A stretch of 64,000 nucleotides of DNA from assembly GCF_003333315.1 (NCBI RefSeq), contig NZ_PSYR01000001.1:310001-374000 (forward strand), given 5' to 3'. The notes under the pieces are model-generated. The model had not been told where the DNA came from. It saw only the letters and a program-made list of their open reading frames with translations, and searched no databases. How positions within the stretch are numbered: position 1 is the stretch's first letter; each line of letters begins with the position of its first letter. Origin of the DNA: Acidiferrobacter thiooxydans. Lineage in GTDB: Bacteria; Pseudomonadota; Gammaproteobacteria; Acidiferrobacterales; Acidiferrobacteraceae. Of this stretch, positions 1 to 8,250 are shown one piece after another. The position numbers and the translations under genes are program-made.

Positions 1-1
1 C

Positions 2-1000
2 ATGCGTACGGTCACGCCCTCGCTTTTCGTGGTGGCCTTGTACACGCGCCTGCTCGAGGCGCAGCTGGATTCCGTGTCGGGGGCGGGGCAACTGGCGCGC
101 GTCGTCCGCGATGTCGCCGTGTGGGGGGTCGTCCTGACGGTGTATTTCGCGCTCGGCGGTCTTGTCAACCACTACTTGAACGCCTTGTATGCGGCCATGG
201 GTCGGGTCGGCTCTCTGCGGCTCGTGGCCGCGCAGATGGCCGCCCTGCTCGACACGGCGGCCAAAGGGCCGAGCGGGGTATGGGGCACCATAAAAGAGAT
301 CAATGCCCTGCCTCTGCGTCTTGCCACCGTGCTCCTGTACTACGCGACGTTGGTCATGACGACCTTTCTCGAGGCCTTGTTGCGGATCGCCCAGGCCATC
401 GGTTATCAGTTCGCGTTCCTCTACGGTCTGGTGGCGATCCCGCTGGCCTTGAGCCGTACATTGTCGCTGTTGCGCGGCTTTGCCAAGCTTCTCGGGTTCT
501 TTGTGCTGTGGCCCGTCGTGCAGGCGCTTTTGCTGGCGGTGTTCTCCCCGATCTTCACGCACGCCGTGTCCGATCTTCAGGGCCTGTTGGGCAAGGCCGA
601 CTACATGATCGTGTACGCGCACATGCTGTTTACCATCCTGAATCTCATCTTGTGTGCCGTGCTGCTCGCCGCCCCTTATATCACAGCAAGCCTCATCGAG
701 AATGCCGGCGCGGCGCAGCCGTTGCTTGCCCCCTATTTGGGCGCGCTCTCGCAGGTCGGGACCACCATGGCCGTGGGAGTGGGGGCCGGCGCCGCGAAGG
801 CCGCGGACTACTACTTCTATGGCCCAGACGAGGACATCTTGTCCATGCCTCCGCGGCGCATGCCGGAACTGCACATTCCACCCGACCCGAATTTCTGGCC
901 GAGCGCTCACGATGGCAGCCGCATACACACGAATTACCTCAAGCCGCAATTCGACGGACCCCCAAGGAGCGGTCGAACCGATGATTTCTCTCGACGTTAA
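2..1000 (+). CDS. VirB6/TrbL-like type IV secretion membrane protein (may be 5'-partial)
   Basis: A polytopic inner-membrane protein of up to 332 residues. Several hydrophobic segments lie between about residues 35 and 235 (for example around 105-130, 140-185 and 205-235), followed by a roughly 95-residue hydrophilic, proline-rich tail. This is the layout of VirB6/TrbL channel subunits of type IV secretion systems. No catalytic motif is expected. The assignment rests on membrane layout plus the next three genes, which read as VirB8-, VirB9- and VirB10-like in the canonical order. The first ATG is at base 2, so the true start may lie outside the window. Its end overlaps the next gene by 20 bases. 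It could instead be an unrelated polytopic protein; the context makes the secretion role more likely. Confidence 0.6.
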   Translation: MRTVTPSLFVVALYTRLLEAQLDSVSGAGQLARVVRDVAVWGVVLTVYFALGGLVNHYLNALYAAMGRVGSLRLVAAQMAALLDTAAKGPSGVWGTIKEINALPLRLATVLLYYATLVMTTFLEALLRIAQAIGYQFAFLYGLVAIPLALSRTLSLLRGFAKLLGFFVLWPVVQALLLAVFSPIFTHAVSDLQGLLGKADYMIVYAHMLFTILNLILCAVLLAAPYITASLIENAGAAQPLLAPYLGALSQVGTTMAVGVGAGAAKAADYYFYGPDEDILSMPPRRMPELHIPPDPNFWPSAHDGSRIHTNYLKPQFDGPPRSGRTDDFSRR

Positions 1001-1607
1001 CGTGTGGCGCCGTCACGGCCCCCAAGGGCTTTTGATGCAGCGCCTGGCTCGCTATGCGCTTTTGGGCTGGATGCTCTTTGGCTGCGCGGCCCTGGCATTC
1101 GTCCTGCTGGCCCTTGTCGTGGCTTGGCGCACGCCGCCCATTATCGCCGTTGACCGTGCCGGGACCATCCTGGGACGCATCCAATGGCTGAGCGCTACCC
1201 ATCGCTCCCGTCGCGAGATCATCGCGGCGTCCATGCGATTCCTGCGTGATTACCTGAGCGTCAACGGCGCGACCGTGGTACCCGATTACGTCCAGGCCCT
1301 CGACATGATGGCCCCGCCGCTACGCGCCACGACCGTAGGGGTCTTGCGCAAGACCGCCTACATAGCCCGGGTGCGCGCCGCACGCCTGCGTTCCTGGGTG
1401 AGTTTTGCCAAAAGCCCGGGCCACCGGCGCCTGGTGCGCCGGGATCGTGGTCGTTTTCTGGTGCGATTGTCCGGGGTGCTGCACGTCGTCCTGCCGGACG
1501 GCCAGCGCCATAGCGAGCGCTTTACGCTCATCTTGACCGAGATCACGGTGGCGCGCCGTGTGCACGATACCGCCGGGATCCTCGTGGAGGCGATTACCAC
1601 GACATGA
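981..1607 (+). CDS. VirB8/TraE-like type IV secretion inner-membrane protein
   Basis: A 208-residue bitopic protein: short cytoplasmic N-terminus, one transmembrane helix at about residues 25-50 (rich in Leu, Ala and Val), then a basic periplasmic domain of about 150 residues. Size and layout match VirB8/TraE/DotI proteins, which carry an NTF2-like periplasmic domain that nucleates the secretion channel. The start at 981 follows an AAGGAG ribosome site at 966-971. The longer in-frame reading from 654 lies inside the preceding gene and is rejected. It overlaps the VirB6-like gene upstream by 20 bases and the VirB9-like gene downstream by ATGA, so the genes are translationally coupled. Sequence identity to known VirB8 looks low, and the call leans on layout and gene order. 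Confidence 0.55.
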   Translation: MISLDVNVWRRHGPQGLLMQRLARYALLGWMLFGCAALAFVLLALVVAWRTPPIIAVDRAGTILGRIQWLSATHRSRREIIAASMRFLRDYLSVNGATVVPDYVQALDMMAPPLRATTVGVLRKTAYIARVRAARLRSWVSFAKSPGHRRLVRRDRGRFLVRLSGVLHVVLPDGQRHSERFTLILTEITVARRVHDTAGILVEAITTT

Positions 1608-2362
1608 TGCCCACGCTGCCTGCCTCCTTGAGACCGTTTGCGCCGCATGCGCGCACTGTGCTCCTGCGCCCCTACCGGGCGCTGGCGGCCACCATCGTGC
1701 CCGATCTCGGCCTGCGTCTCATCTTCCCGAGTGGCGCGCCGCCTGCGCGCTTTGCGCTCACGAACCCGCTGTTCCAGGCGGCCCGGCTGGGGCGGCGCGC
1801 CATTCTCATAACCGTGGCGCGCGGGGCCCATAAACGGTATTGCGGAAATGCCTTCATGGATTGGCAGGCATTCTATGTATCGCTGCTCGTTTGCACGAGC
1901 CTGAGTGGTCGCCACTATATGAGCGATATCCTGTTTACGCGCCCGCCGCCGCCCAAGATGGTACCGCCCCCGCGCCTTGTCCATTCTTCCCCATGGGCGC
2001 GTGCGTGGGCCTACGCCGCCTTCGGGCCGCCCCCGCAGGTCGTGATTCGCAAGCGCGTCGTTGTCGCCCGCGGCGCGCGCACCATTGCGCTACGCGTGCG
2101 CCGGCTGCTGCTCATGCCCGGGGAGCAGGTGCTCGGTTTCGCGCTCTCGGGCGTCAAGGGTCCGCTCGGCCCGATTCATGGCGCCGCCCTTTATCGGGGT
2201 CGTCACAAGTGGCAGCGCATTCCGGCCACCCTCTCATGCCGGCCGCCGACGCCCAGCCGGCAGACCGCCTGTGCGCTGGCGCTCGTGCCCCCGGCCCGCC
2301 ACGTCCGGCGCTGGCATCTGGTCGTGCTCACCGCCATCGGACCGGTACGGCTGTCATGGTAG
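1604..2362 (+). CDS. VirB9/TraK-like type IV secretion protein (divergent)
   Basis: A 252-residue very basic protein, starting in an ATGA overlap with the VirB8-like gene. The first part (about residues 60-115) looks beta-rich and resembles the N-terminal domain of VirB9/TraK/DotH proteins, which fold against VirB10 in the outer-membrane core complex. A proline-rich linker follows (about 113-150), then a second beta-rich domain. An obvious cleavable signal peptide is not visible, which is unusual because VirB9 proteins are periplasmic; the start may be misplaced or the protein highly divergent. Its place between VirB8-like and VirB10-like genes is the main support. Confidence 0.45.
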   Translation: MMPTLPASLRPFAPHARTVLLRPYRALAATIVPDLGLRLIFPSGAPPARFALTNPLFQAARLGRRAILITVARGAHKRYCGNAFMDWQAFYVSLLVCTSLSGRHYMSDILFTRPPPPKMVPPPRLVHSSPWARAWAYAAFGPPPQVVIRKRVVVARGARTIALRVRRLLLMPGEQVLGFALSGVKGPLGPIHGAALYRGRHKWQRIPATLSCRPPTPSRQTACALALVPPARHVRRWHLVVLTAIGPVRLSW

Positions 2363-3090
2363 TCGTAGCGCCCGTCACCCCCGCGGCCATCGTCCGCCGT
2401 CTGGTGCGCCAGAGGCCTTCGACGCCCTCGCTTTTTCACAGGCTGCTCGGGCTCGTCGACGCCCGCACCCCGCGCACGGGCGTGCCTCCGGCCGTGGCGG
2501 CCGCGCGCGCCCCGGTGCGCCGCCCCATGCCATTTGCGGTAGCCCGGACGCGTGTAAAGCCGGTGATCCTGGCAAGCCCGCCGCCTACGTTTGGCATCCG
2601 GCCCGGGTCGTGGATCCCGGTGACTTTGCGTCACGGCGTCACGGATCGGGACCCGGCCCTGGTAGTCCTGCATATCGAGACCCCTGTTCGTGGGCTGCGA
2701 GCCATCGTGCCCGCCGGGACCCGTCTTCTCGGTCACATCGGCGGGGCGCGGTTGGGGCGTGTGCAGATCAATGTCAGCGAGGCGGTCACGCCCGGCGGGC
2801 GGGTCGTGCCGTTCGCCGCTACGGCCTTCGGTGCCGACCATGGCCTCGGCCTTCCGGCCTATGTGTTGGGTGGGCGACGTAAGGCCGCGCTTGCGGCCTT
2901 CGCGCAATCGGTCGTGGAGGGCGTGGATACCATCGTCGGGACCATGGAGGCCCAGTCTTCGGTGACATCCGAGGCCCTGGGGCAGGTCGGCACAAATACC
3001 CTGAATGCGGCGGCGGACTGGCGTATCCCGCGCCGGGTCCTCTATGTCCCGGCGCAGCAGGCCTACGTGGAGACCCAAAAGACATCATGA
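2356..3090 (+). CDS. VirB10/TrbI-like type IV secretion core protein, short form
   Basis: The C-terminal half of this 244-residue protein shows the VirB10/TrbI/DotG pattern: a segment giving a bound on accessible conformations (about residues 80-105), then a P-A-G-T-R-L-L-G stretch (about 117-124), an R-V-Q-I-N-V strand, P-G-G-R-V, and a G-x-x-G-L-x-x-Y-V segment. VirB10 spans both membranes and gates the channel. This copy is much shorter than typical VirB10 (about 380-450 residues), and no clear N-terminal transmembrane helix is seen, so membrane anchoring is doubtful. The start ATG at 2356 overlaps the stop of the upstream gene; the long in-frame extension back to 1840 is a shadow of the previous gene. 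It joins the next gene by ATGA. Confidence 0.6.
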   Translation: MVVVAPVTPAAIVRRLVRQRPSTPSLFHRLLGLVDARTPRTGVPPAVAAARAPVRRPMPFAVARTRVKPVILASPPPTFGIRPGSWIPVTLRHGVTDRDPALVVLHIETPVRGLRAIVPAGTRLLGHIGGARLGRVQINVSEAVTPGGRVVPFAATAFGADHGLGLPAYVLGGRRKAALAAFAQSVVEGVDTIVGTMEAQSSVTSEALGQVGTNTLNAAADWRIPRRVLYVPAQQAYVETQKTS

Positions 3091-3626
3091 GAAAAACCTG
3101 GACAGCGGGCATTTTCGTGGTTGCGCTGGGACTACCGGCAGGCGCCGGCGCGTGGCAGTTGGCCGCAGGTGGCGGCCTGCTGGCCGGTCTCGTCCCGGGG
3201 ACCGCCTTTGGTTGGCAATTCACCGGACAGTGGACGCGCGCGGCGTATGCGGGAGAGCGATGGCTCGTGGACGCCGATATCGGCCAGTACGCAACCGAAG
3301 CCCATGCCGACGCATGCCTCGAACGCGGGCGCGCCGCCAGTGTGCTGGTGTTCTGGGAGCTCAGGGCGCCCTTCAGTTACGCGTTTCGCCCCTGGCTCGG
3401 CATCGGGGGCGGCATCTCGCGCTATCGGTTCGATGAGCGGCAACGCTTGAACGACGCCGGCTACGCCATCGCCTCCTATCCGGCGGTTGTCGAAAACGAT
3501 GCCAATATCGCGGTCGCCATGACCGTGCCGCTTGCGCCGTCGTGGTCCGTGGCCATCACCGCGCAGACGGCGTTCCCGTCCCGCATTTCCACCGTCAGCA
3601 TGGTCGTGCTATGGAGGTTATTGTGA
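3087..3626 (+). CDS. Small secreted outer-membrane beta-barrel-like protein
   Basis: A 179-residue protein with a Sec signal peptide (basic start, hydrophobic core, small residues near A-G-A-G-A at about 18-23). The mature part alternates polar and hydrophobic residues, with aromatic belts and a R-P-W-L-G-I-G-G-G turn at about residues 106-114, typical of eight-stranded outer-membrane barrels (OmpA/OmpW/Lom type). It ends in a hydrophobic strand. It is coupled by ATGA to the VirB10-like gene and by GTGA to the lipoprotein gene, so it is probably an accessory outer-membrane part of the same assembly. No specific family was recognised. Confidence 0.6.
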   Translation: MRKTWTAGIFVVALGLPAGAGAWQLAAGGGLLAGLVPGTAFGWQFTGQWTRAAYAGERWLVDADIGQYATEAHADACLERGRAASVLVFWELRAPFSYAFRPWLGIGGGISRYRFDERQRLNDAGYAIASYPAVVENDANIAVAMTVPLAPSWSVAITAQTAFPSRISTVSMVVLWRLL

Positions 3627-5032
3627 AAATACCAAAACTCTACAAGCTAGCGTCACTGGCCGGCCTTGCCTTGAGCGGCTGCCGGTTGGGCAACCCCGGG
3701 GCTGCGACCCCCATACCGCAGGGATCTGTCGCGGGTTATGTGGTGAGCGCCGGTCCTGTGGCGGGCGCATCGATTACGGTACTCGGACCGGACGGTGTCC
3801 TTGCGACCACGCGCACCGATGACAGCGGGCATTTCGCGGCATCCGTGCAGAGTCTCGATACGACCTTAACGCTTGTGGCAAGCGGGGGATCCTACGGTAA
3901 CACCGCCGGCGCCAATGTCCCATCGGGTACCCTGCGCGCCGCGCTTCCTTACCAGTCGGGCAGCGCCGAAGCGGTGGCCATCACCCCCATAACGAATGCT
4001 CTGGTGGCGGCCGAGGGCTATTTTCAGGGCCAGGGATTGTCCGCCGGGGCTGCCGTGGCGCGCGCCGATACCGGGTTCACGGATTGGCTCGGATTTGACC
4101 CGCTGATCACAGACCCGGTGTCCGCATCCGGTAGCGGCGGGCAGGTACTCGGCGCGGGCCTGCGCTACGGGCTCGTCCTCGCGGCCCTTACGCACTGGGC
4201 GCACGCCAATGCCAGCCGGGCGCAGACGCTCACAGACCTCATGGCCGCGGATGTCGCCTACGATGGTCTCTTAAACGGGGCCGGATCCGGCGGCACGCTG
4301 GCGCTAGGGCCGCTCCCGCTGTCCGCCGATGCCTACCGGCAAGGGCTTGCCGATGCCCTTTTGCAGGTCGCGGCGGCGGCCCCGCCGGGATCCGGGGATT
4401 CGCTATCCGGGCCCAATGCCGCGGCGCTCCTCGCCTACGCGCGAACGCTCGCCGAATCAACATCGCCTTTGTTTGGTACCCTTCCCCCACCACCTTTCGG
4501 CGGCACGCTGGCGTTGACGGTATCGCCCATGCCGCCATGGACCCATGGAACGTTGGTCGTGAATGGTTCGGTGACGGACCCTTATGGGCTACCGGTGTCG
4601 GTCACGATCGCCGTCGATCAACAGCAGTACCAGACCGTGACGGCGACCCCGGCGTTTGCCTTTGCCATCGACACCAGCAGACTAAGTGACGCCGTGCATG
4701 GCGTGACCGTGACCGCGCGGGATGCCGCCGGCGATCAGGCCTCTTACCAGGGGTCTGTGGGCATCGATAACACACCGCCGCAGGCGTGCGTGTCGGTGTT
4801 TCAGCCTTTGGTGGGAGGTGTCCTAGTGGCAGGCCGGTGGCAGGACCTGTCGGGGGTGGTGGCGGGGGCCGCTGACGGCGCCCCGCTTGCCATCACTCCC
4901 GGTGACTGGGAGGTGGAGGTGCCGGTGCCCGTGCCCTCGCCTCTGGTCGTCGCCATGACCGACGCCGCGGGAAATGAGCAGAGTTTCTCGTGGGCCTTGA
5001 GCAGTGCCTCCAATCCCGCGCCCTGCCCGTGA
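3623..5032 (+). CDS. Large lipoprotein with carboxypeptidase-regulatory-like and Ig-like domains
   Basis: A 469-residue predicted lipoprotein with lipobox L-A-L-S-G-C near residue 20. The GTG start at 3623 is chosen because GGAGG lies at 3613-3617 and the codon overlaps the previous stop (GTGA); the upstream in-frame ATG at 3611 contains that ribosome site. After the lipobox comes a compact beta domain (about 30-100) like the carboxypeptidase regulatory fold, a helical Ala/Gly-rich middle, and two Ig-like repeats after about residue 300, with a D-N-T-P-P turn typical of bacterial Ig-like modules. Being last in the secretion operon, it may act as an outer-membrane anchored accessory (VirB7-like position, but far larger) or a surface adhesin. 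Function unknown. Confidence 0.65.
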   Translation: MKIPKLYKLASLAGLALSGCRLGNPGAATPIPQGSVAGYVVSAGPVAGASITVLGPDGVLATTRTDDSGHFAASVQSLDTTLTLVASGGSYGNTAGANVPSGTLRAALPYQSGSAEAVAITPITNALVAAEGYFQGQGLSAGAAVARADTGFTDWLGFDPLITDPVSASGSGGQVLGAGLRYGLVLAALTHWAHANASRAQTLTDLMAADVAYDGLLNGAGSGGTLALGPLPLSADAYRQGLADALLQVAAAAPPGSGDSLSGPNAAALLAYARTLAESTSPLFGTLPPPPFGGTLALTVSPMPPWTHGTLVVNGSVTDPYGLPVSVTIAVDQQQYQTVTATPAFAFAIDTSRLSDAVHGVTVTARDAAGDQASYQGSVGIDNTPPQACVSVFQPLVGGVLVAGRWQDLSGVVAGAADGAPLAITPGDWEVEVPVPVPSPLVVAMTDAAGNEQSFSWALSSASNPAPCP

Positions 5033-5050
5033 GGGCATGCCCGCGGCCGA

Positions 5051-5115
5051 TTGACGAACCGGGACGACCGGGGTAGCGTCATGGCCATGCCCGACATGGA
5101 TGTCGGGCCAATGGC
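5051..5115 (+). promoter_or_regulatory. Candidate promoter with operator-like palindrome
   Basis: TTGACG (5051-5056) and TAGCGT (5074-5079) are separated by 17 bases, a plausible sigma-70 promoter with a good -35 and a weak -10. Just downstream, over the expected start, lies a perfect 9-bp inverted repeat, GCCCGACAT (5089-5097) and ATGTCGGGC (5100-5108), extended by GCCAT/ATGGC arms at 5084-5088 and 5111-5115. There is no T-tract, so an operator is more likely than a terminator. It precedes the carrier-protein ligase gene by 26 bases. Confidence 0.45.
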
Positions 5116-5141
5116 ATAGCTGAATCAAGGACGAACTCGGC

Positions 5142-6320
5142 ATGGAAACTCTTGCGATCCCGTTGCCCGCCAACCTTCCGCCCGATGTATGCACGGAGAT
5201 CACCAAGCGCGCCTGCTATTGCGACGCCGCCATTGTGAAGTCCCGCTATCGGCAGGATTCGAACTGTCTCGAGATTGATCTGCAAGGTCCCGGGGCGAGT
5301 GGCGATGTGGCGGCCAAGCTCGAACATCTGATCGGTAAGATGCAGGTCGAGCGCCTGGCGGTCACTCCTAAAATCCTGCGCGAGCGGTCCTTTGAATCGG
5401 GTGCATTCTCGGCCAAGGCCTACGAAGAGCTGGTCGAACAGGGTGGCCTATGGGTCTCGGGGCAAGGTACGGTCGGCCGGAGTGGGGCCTTCATGGGCCT
5501 CCTGAACCGTCTGGATGGTCTTCTCGAACGTCTCGCCGCGCGTGAATTCCAGGCCGTATCCCAGTCCTATAATTCGCTCGTGCCCAGCGATTGGCTGCGA
5601 CGCGCCGGATATTTCGCATCGTTTCCCCATTCCGTTACGTTTGCCGTGCACTTGAAGGAAGACTTCGAGGCCATCGAGCGGTTCGGGCAGCGCCATCGCC
5701 AGGGGGAGGATCCGGTTTTCGAGGACGTGGGCGAGATCGCGCCCCCCGAGTACTGTCTTTCGCCGGCCGTGTGCTATCACACGTACGGCGCACTCATGGG
5801 CCAAAGCCTCCCGGCGGGGACGGTCAGTGCCTTTACCGCGCACGGTCGATGCTTTCGTTACGAATCGAAGAACCTTACGGGACTAGACCGCTTATGGGAG
5901 TTTTCCATGCGCGAGATCGTCTGGCTCGGTGTGCGTGATGAGGTTTTAGCCGCCCGCGAGAGGGCCATCAACGTCATCTGGCGGCTCGTCGAACTCCTGG
6001 ATCTTTCGGCACGGCTCGAGACTGCGTGCGATCCGTTTTTTGCGAGTGATTTTCCCTCTTTGCGCTTCTTTCAATTGGCCAACGACCTGAAGTACGAACT
6101 GAAGGTGGACATCTCGCCGGACGTGTCGATTGCTTGTGCCTCGTTCAATTATCACGAGCGGTTTTTCGGGACGCGTTTCGAGATCGGTGCCGGTGACGGA
6201 GAGCCGGCCCATACCGGGTGCGCGGCATTCGGGCTCGAGCGGCTTTTGTATGCGTGTGTTTGCCAGCATGGCCTTAAGCGTGCCGTGGAGCTTGTAGAGA
6301 ATGCCGCCGAGCGCCTGTAG
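5142..6320 (+). CDS. Amino acid:[carrier protein] ligase (seryl-tRNA synthetase-like, class II)
   Basis: A 392-residue class II aminoacyl-tRNA-synthetase-like protein without a recognisable tRNA-binding arm. Motif 2 is seen as G-R-C-F-R-Y-E at about residues 235-241, leading into W-E-F-S-M-R-E-I-V at 252-260. Motif 3 is G-C-A-A-F-G-L-E-R-L at 359-368. Candidate zinc ligands are a Cys at 205 or 211, Glu254 and Cys360, matching the Cys-Glu-Cys zinc site known in these ligases and in archaeal-type SerRS. Characterised members activate glycine or alanine with ATP and load it on the phosphopantetheine arm of a small carrier protein instead of tRNA. It is about 60 residues longer at the N-terminus than short members. 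No carrier-protein gene is visible nearby. It heads a three-gene plus-strand cluster. Confidence 0.85.
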   Translation: METLAIPLPANLPPDVCTEITKRACYCDAAIVKSRYRQDSNCLEIDLQGPGASGDVAAKLEHLIGKMQVERLAVTPKILRERSFESGAFSAKAYEELVEQGGLWVSGQGTVGRSGAFMGLLNRLDGLLERLAAREFQAVSQSYNSLVPSDWLRRAGYFASFPHSVTFAVHLKEDFEAIERFGQRHRQGEDPVFEDVGEIAPPEYCLSPAVCYHTYGALMGQSLPAGTVSAFTAHGRCFRYESKNLTGLDRLWEFSMREIVWLGVRDEVLAARERAINVIWRLVELLDLSARLETACDPFFASDFPSLRFFQLANDLKYELKVDISPDVSIACASFNYHERFFGTRFEIGAGDGEPAHTGCAAFGLERLLYACVCQHGLKRAVELVENAAERL

Positions 6321-6366
6321 GCGCGGATCTTGTGTTCAAGGGTTGTTCGAACAAAGGGGACATACG

Positions 6367-7395
6367 GTGCAAGCGAGTCGGGTTGCAGGGATCGGGAATG
6401 TGGAGTCCGTGGTGTGTTTCGACGAGGTCGTGAGTCCGGACTTCGAAGAGGTGAGTGCGCTTATGCGTGCCAACTGGACGCCGCCTTGCTGGGTATATGA
6501 GCGCGATCTTTTGACGATGCACATCCTAAGACCAACGGCCGACCCGTCGATGGCCGTGGGTCTGCGCGCCACAAACGGCGATCTCGCCTCCTATCTTGCG
6601 TTCGTGCCGCTGCGCCTGCGTGTCGGCGGGCGCGTGTACCGCGCGGTGTTCGGGAGCTTCTTTACCGTGTCGGGGCGCTATCGGCGCCACCGCCTGAGCG
6701 ATCGCCAACAGGGGCTCATGCTGGACCGCGCGCGCGACCAGGGCTATGAGCTCTATGTGGCGGTGACCGTGGCCGGCACACCGGCCAATCAGACCGTAGC
6801 GCGGGCCTTTGCCGCACGCGGTCTTACGGTACAAAGCGTGCGTAATTTCCGTTATCTGGCCGGGGTCCCTGCGATTATCAGCACGCGCCTTGGTCCCGGC
6901 GACCCGGGGCGGGTGAGATGCTATGAGCCGGCCGACGCGCCGGCTGCGTTCACGCTCCTGTCGGCATGCACGGCCCAGGCGCTGCTTGCCAAGGTGGTGG
7001 AGCGCGAGGATATCGATTTTCTGCTGCGCCTGCGGCCGCGCGTGACGACTTACGTCTATGAGGCCCATGGCGAGGTCCTGGGTCTCGTGAGCCTCTCGTT
7101 TTTGCCGGTGCTATCGGAGCGGGTCGGCATGAACGCCTATGTGGAGGCATTCGCGGTCATGCGTCTGGAGCCGACCGCCCGCGTCGCCTTCGTCGACACG
7201 GTGCTGCGTGCCGCGCTCGCGCAGGGCGCCGAGGCGGTCATGGTGCCGGATACCGGGTGCGCCGACCTCGATGTCTTCCGTCGTCTTGGGTTCCGCGCGG
7301 CACCGCGGAAACTGCGGCTTCTGCTCGGCGCCCTGCGTCCCGACATCACAGGGCTGCCGGAGGCCGTGGATAGATTCTGTCTCGACGTATTCTAG
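6367..7395 (+). CDS. Tandem GNAT-fold N-acyltransferase-like protein
   Basis: About 342 residues with two segments resembling GNAT domains. The first ends near residues 125-160 with an A-N-Q-T-V-A-R-A-F-A-A-R-G-L stretch, the usual helix after the acyl-CoA loop. The second ends near 290-325 with L-D-V-F-R-R-L-G-F-R. Two fused GNAT folds also make up FemX/Fem aminoacyl transferases, so transfer of an aminoacyl group from a carrier protein is an attractive guess given the ligase just upstream; this is inference. The GTG start at 6367 is preferred (AAAGGGGA upstream); an in-frame ATG at 6301 would overlap the ligase gene. The acceptor is unknown. Confidence 0.6.
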   Translation: MQASRVAGIGNVESVVCFDEVVSPDFEEVSALMRANWTPPCWVYERDLLTMHILRPTADPSMAVGLRATNGDLASYLAFVPLRLRVGGRVYRAVFGSFFTVSGRYRRHRLSDRQQGLMLDRARDQGYELYVAVTVAGTPANQTVARAFAARGLTVQSVRNFRYLAGVPAIISTRLGPGDPGRVRCYEPADAPAAFTLLSACTAQALLAKVVEREDIDFLLRLRPRVTTYVYEAHGEVLGLVSLSFLPVLSERVGMNAYVEAFAVMRLEPTARVAFVDTVLRAALAQGAEAVMVPDTGCADLDVFRRLGFRAAPRKLRLLLGALRPDITGLPEAVDRFCLDVF

Positions 7396-7398
7396 GCT

Positions 7399-7983
7399 AT
7401 GACTCGGCGTTTCAAGGGGGCACTCCAGGCCTTGCTCGCCGGTCTTGGGGCCGTGATCGCGTTTCCGGCACTGGTACTGGCGGCGGGTGACCGGTATAGC
7501 GGTGGACGCGACGACGGGTTTACGCTCGGCGCCCAGCTGCTGGCCCTGGTTCCGGGAGTCATAGGCGACGCCGCGCGCGGCGCCTACTATGGCCATACGC
7601 TCGCACTCTTCGAGACCGGTGCGACTGTCCATTTCGGGAGCTATTTCTCGAAGCGTGGGGCGCGCGTGCACGCGCGGGCCGGGATCGGGGCCTACTGCGT
7701 CATGGGCCTGGTCGATCTCGGTTCGGGGGTGCGCATCGCAAGCCGTGTCTCGATCACCTCCGGGCTCTATTATCACGGTAGCGCCGCCGGTGGCATCGGC
7801 GGCGAGGACAACGTCACGCGCGTGGTCATAGGTGCCAACACCTGGATCGGCGAGGGCGCGGTGATCGGCGCCGATGTGGGCGCCGATTGCATTGTCGGCA
7901 TGGGATCGGTCGTCATCCAGACGGTCCCGGACCGTTCTACCGTCATCGGCAACCCGGCGCGCCGCGTGCCTTCGGCGGCCTGA
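7399..7983 (+). CDS. Membrane-anchored left-handed beta-helix (hexapeptide-repeat) acyltransferase
   Basis: A 194-residue protein with an N-terminal hydrophobic helix (about 9-29), then hexapeptide repeats of the I-G-x-x-x-x / V-I-G-A-x-x kind over about residues 70-190. It ends in the V-I-G-N-P-A-R-R-V signature found at the end of O-acetyltransferases such as WbbJ, CysE-like and NodL-type enzymes. Such trimeric enzymes move acetyl or other acyl groups from CoA or carrier proteins to hydroxyl or amino groups of sugars and amino acids. It starts three bases after the GNAT gene, so the ligase, GNAT and beta-helix proteins probably act in one pathway. The acyl donor and acceptor cannot be read from the sequence. 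Confidence 0.75.
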   Translation: MTRRFKGALQALLAGLGAVIAFPALVLAAGDRYSGGRDDGFTLGAQLLALVPGVIGDAARGAYYGHTLALFETGATVHFGSYFSKRGARVHARAGIGAYCVMGLVDLGSGVRIASRVSITSGLYYHGSAAGGIGGEDNVTRVVIGANTWIGEGAVIGADVGADCIVGMGSVVIQTVPDRSTVIGNPARRVPSAA

Positions 7984-8250
7984 GGGGCGAGACGTCCCTC
8001 CGAAATGAAAGTGTGCGCGACAGGACACGATGGGTTCCCTGCCCCAAGCCCCGGTCGGGGCGGCAAACGCGGCCTATCCCCATAACGGCCTGCCTGGGGG
8101 TCAGTCCATCCGGCCGTGGCGGCGGCTTTGGGAGGGTTCCTGTGGGCGTCAGGACCGCGATGCCGGTCTGCTCGCAATGGGTCTATTCTAAGATACCCGG
8201 GGCTAGACAAGCCTCGGGCGGTTAGCCTTTGATAGCTAAGCGACCTGCGT

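Noticed and set aside
121-984. Alternative frame inside the VirB6-like gene
   Set aside because: Arg/Gly/Ala-rich translation with no hydrophobic pattern, typical of a GC-rich shadow frame; the overlapping frame shows coherent membrane segments.
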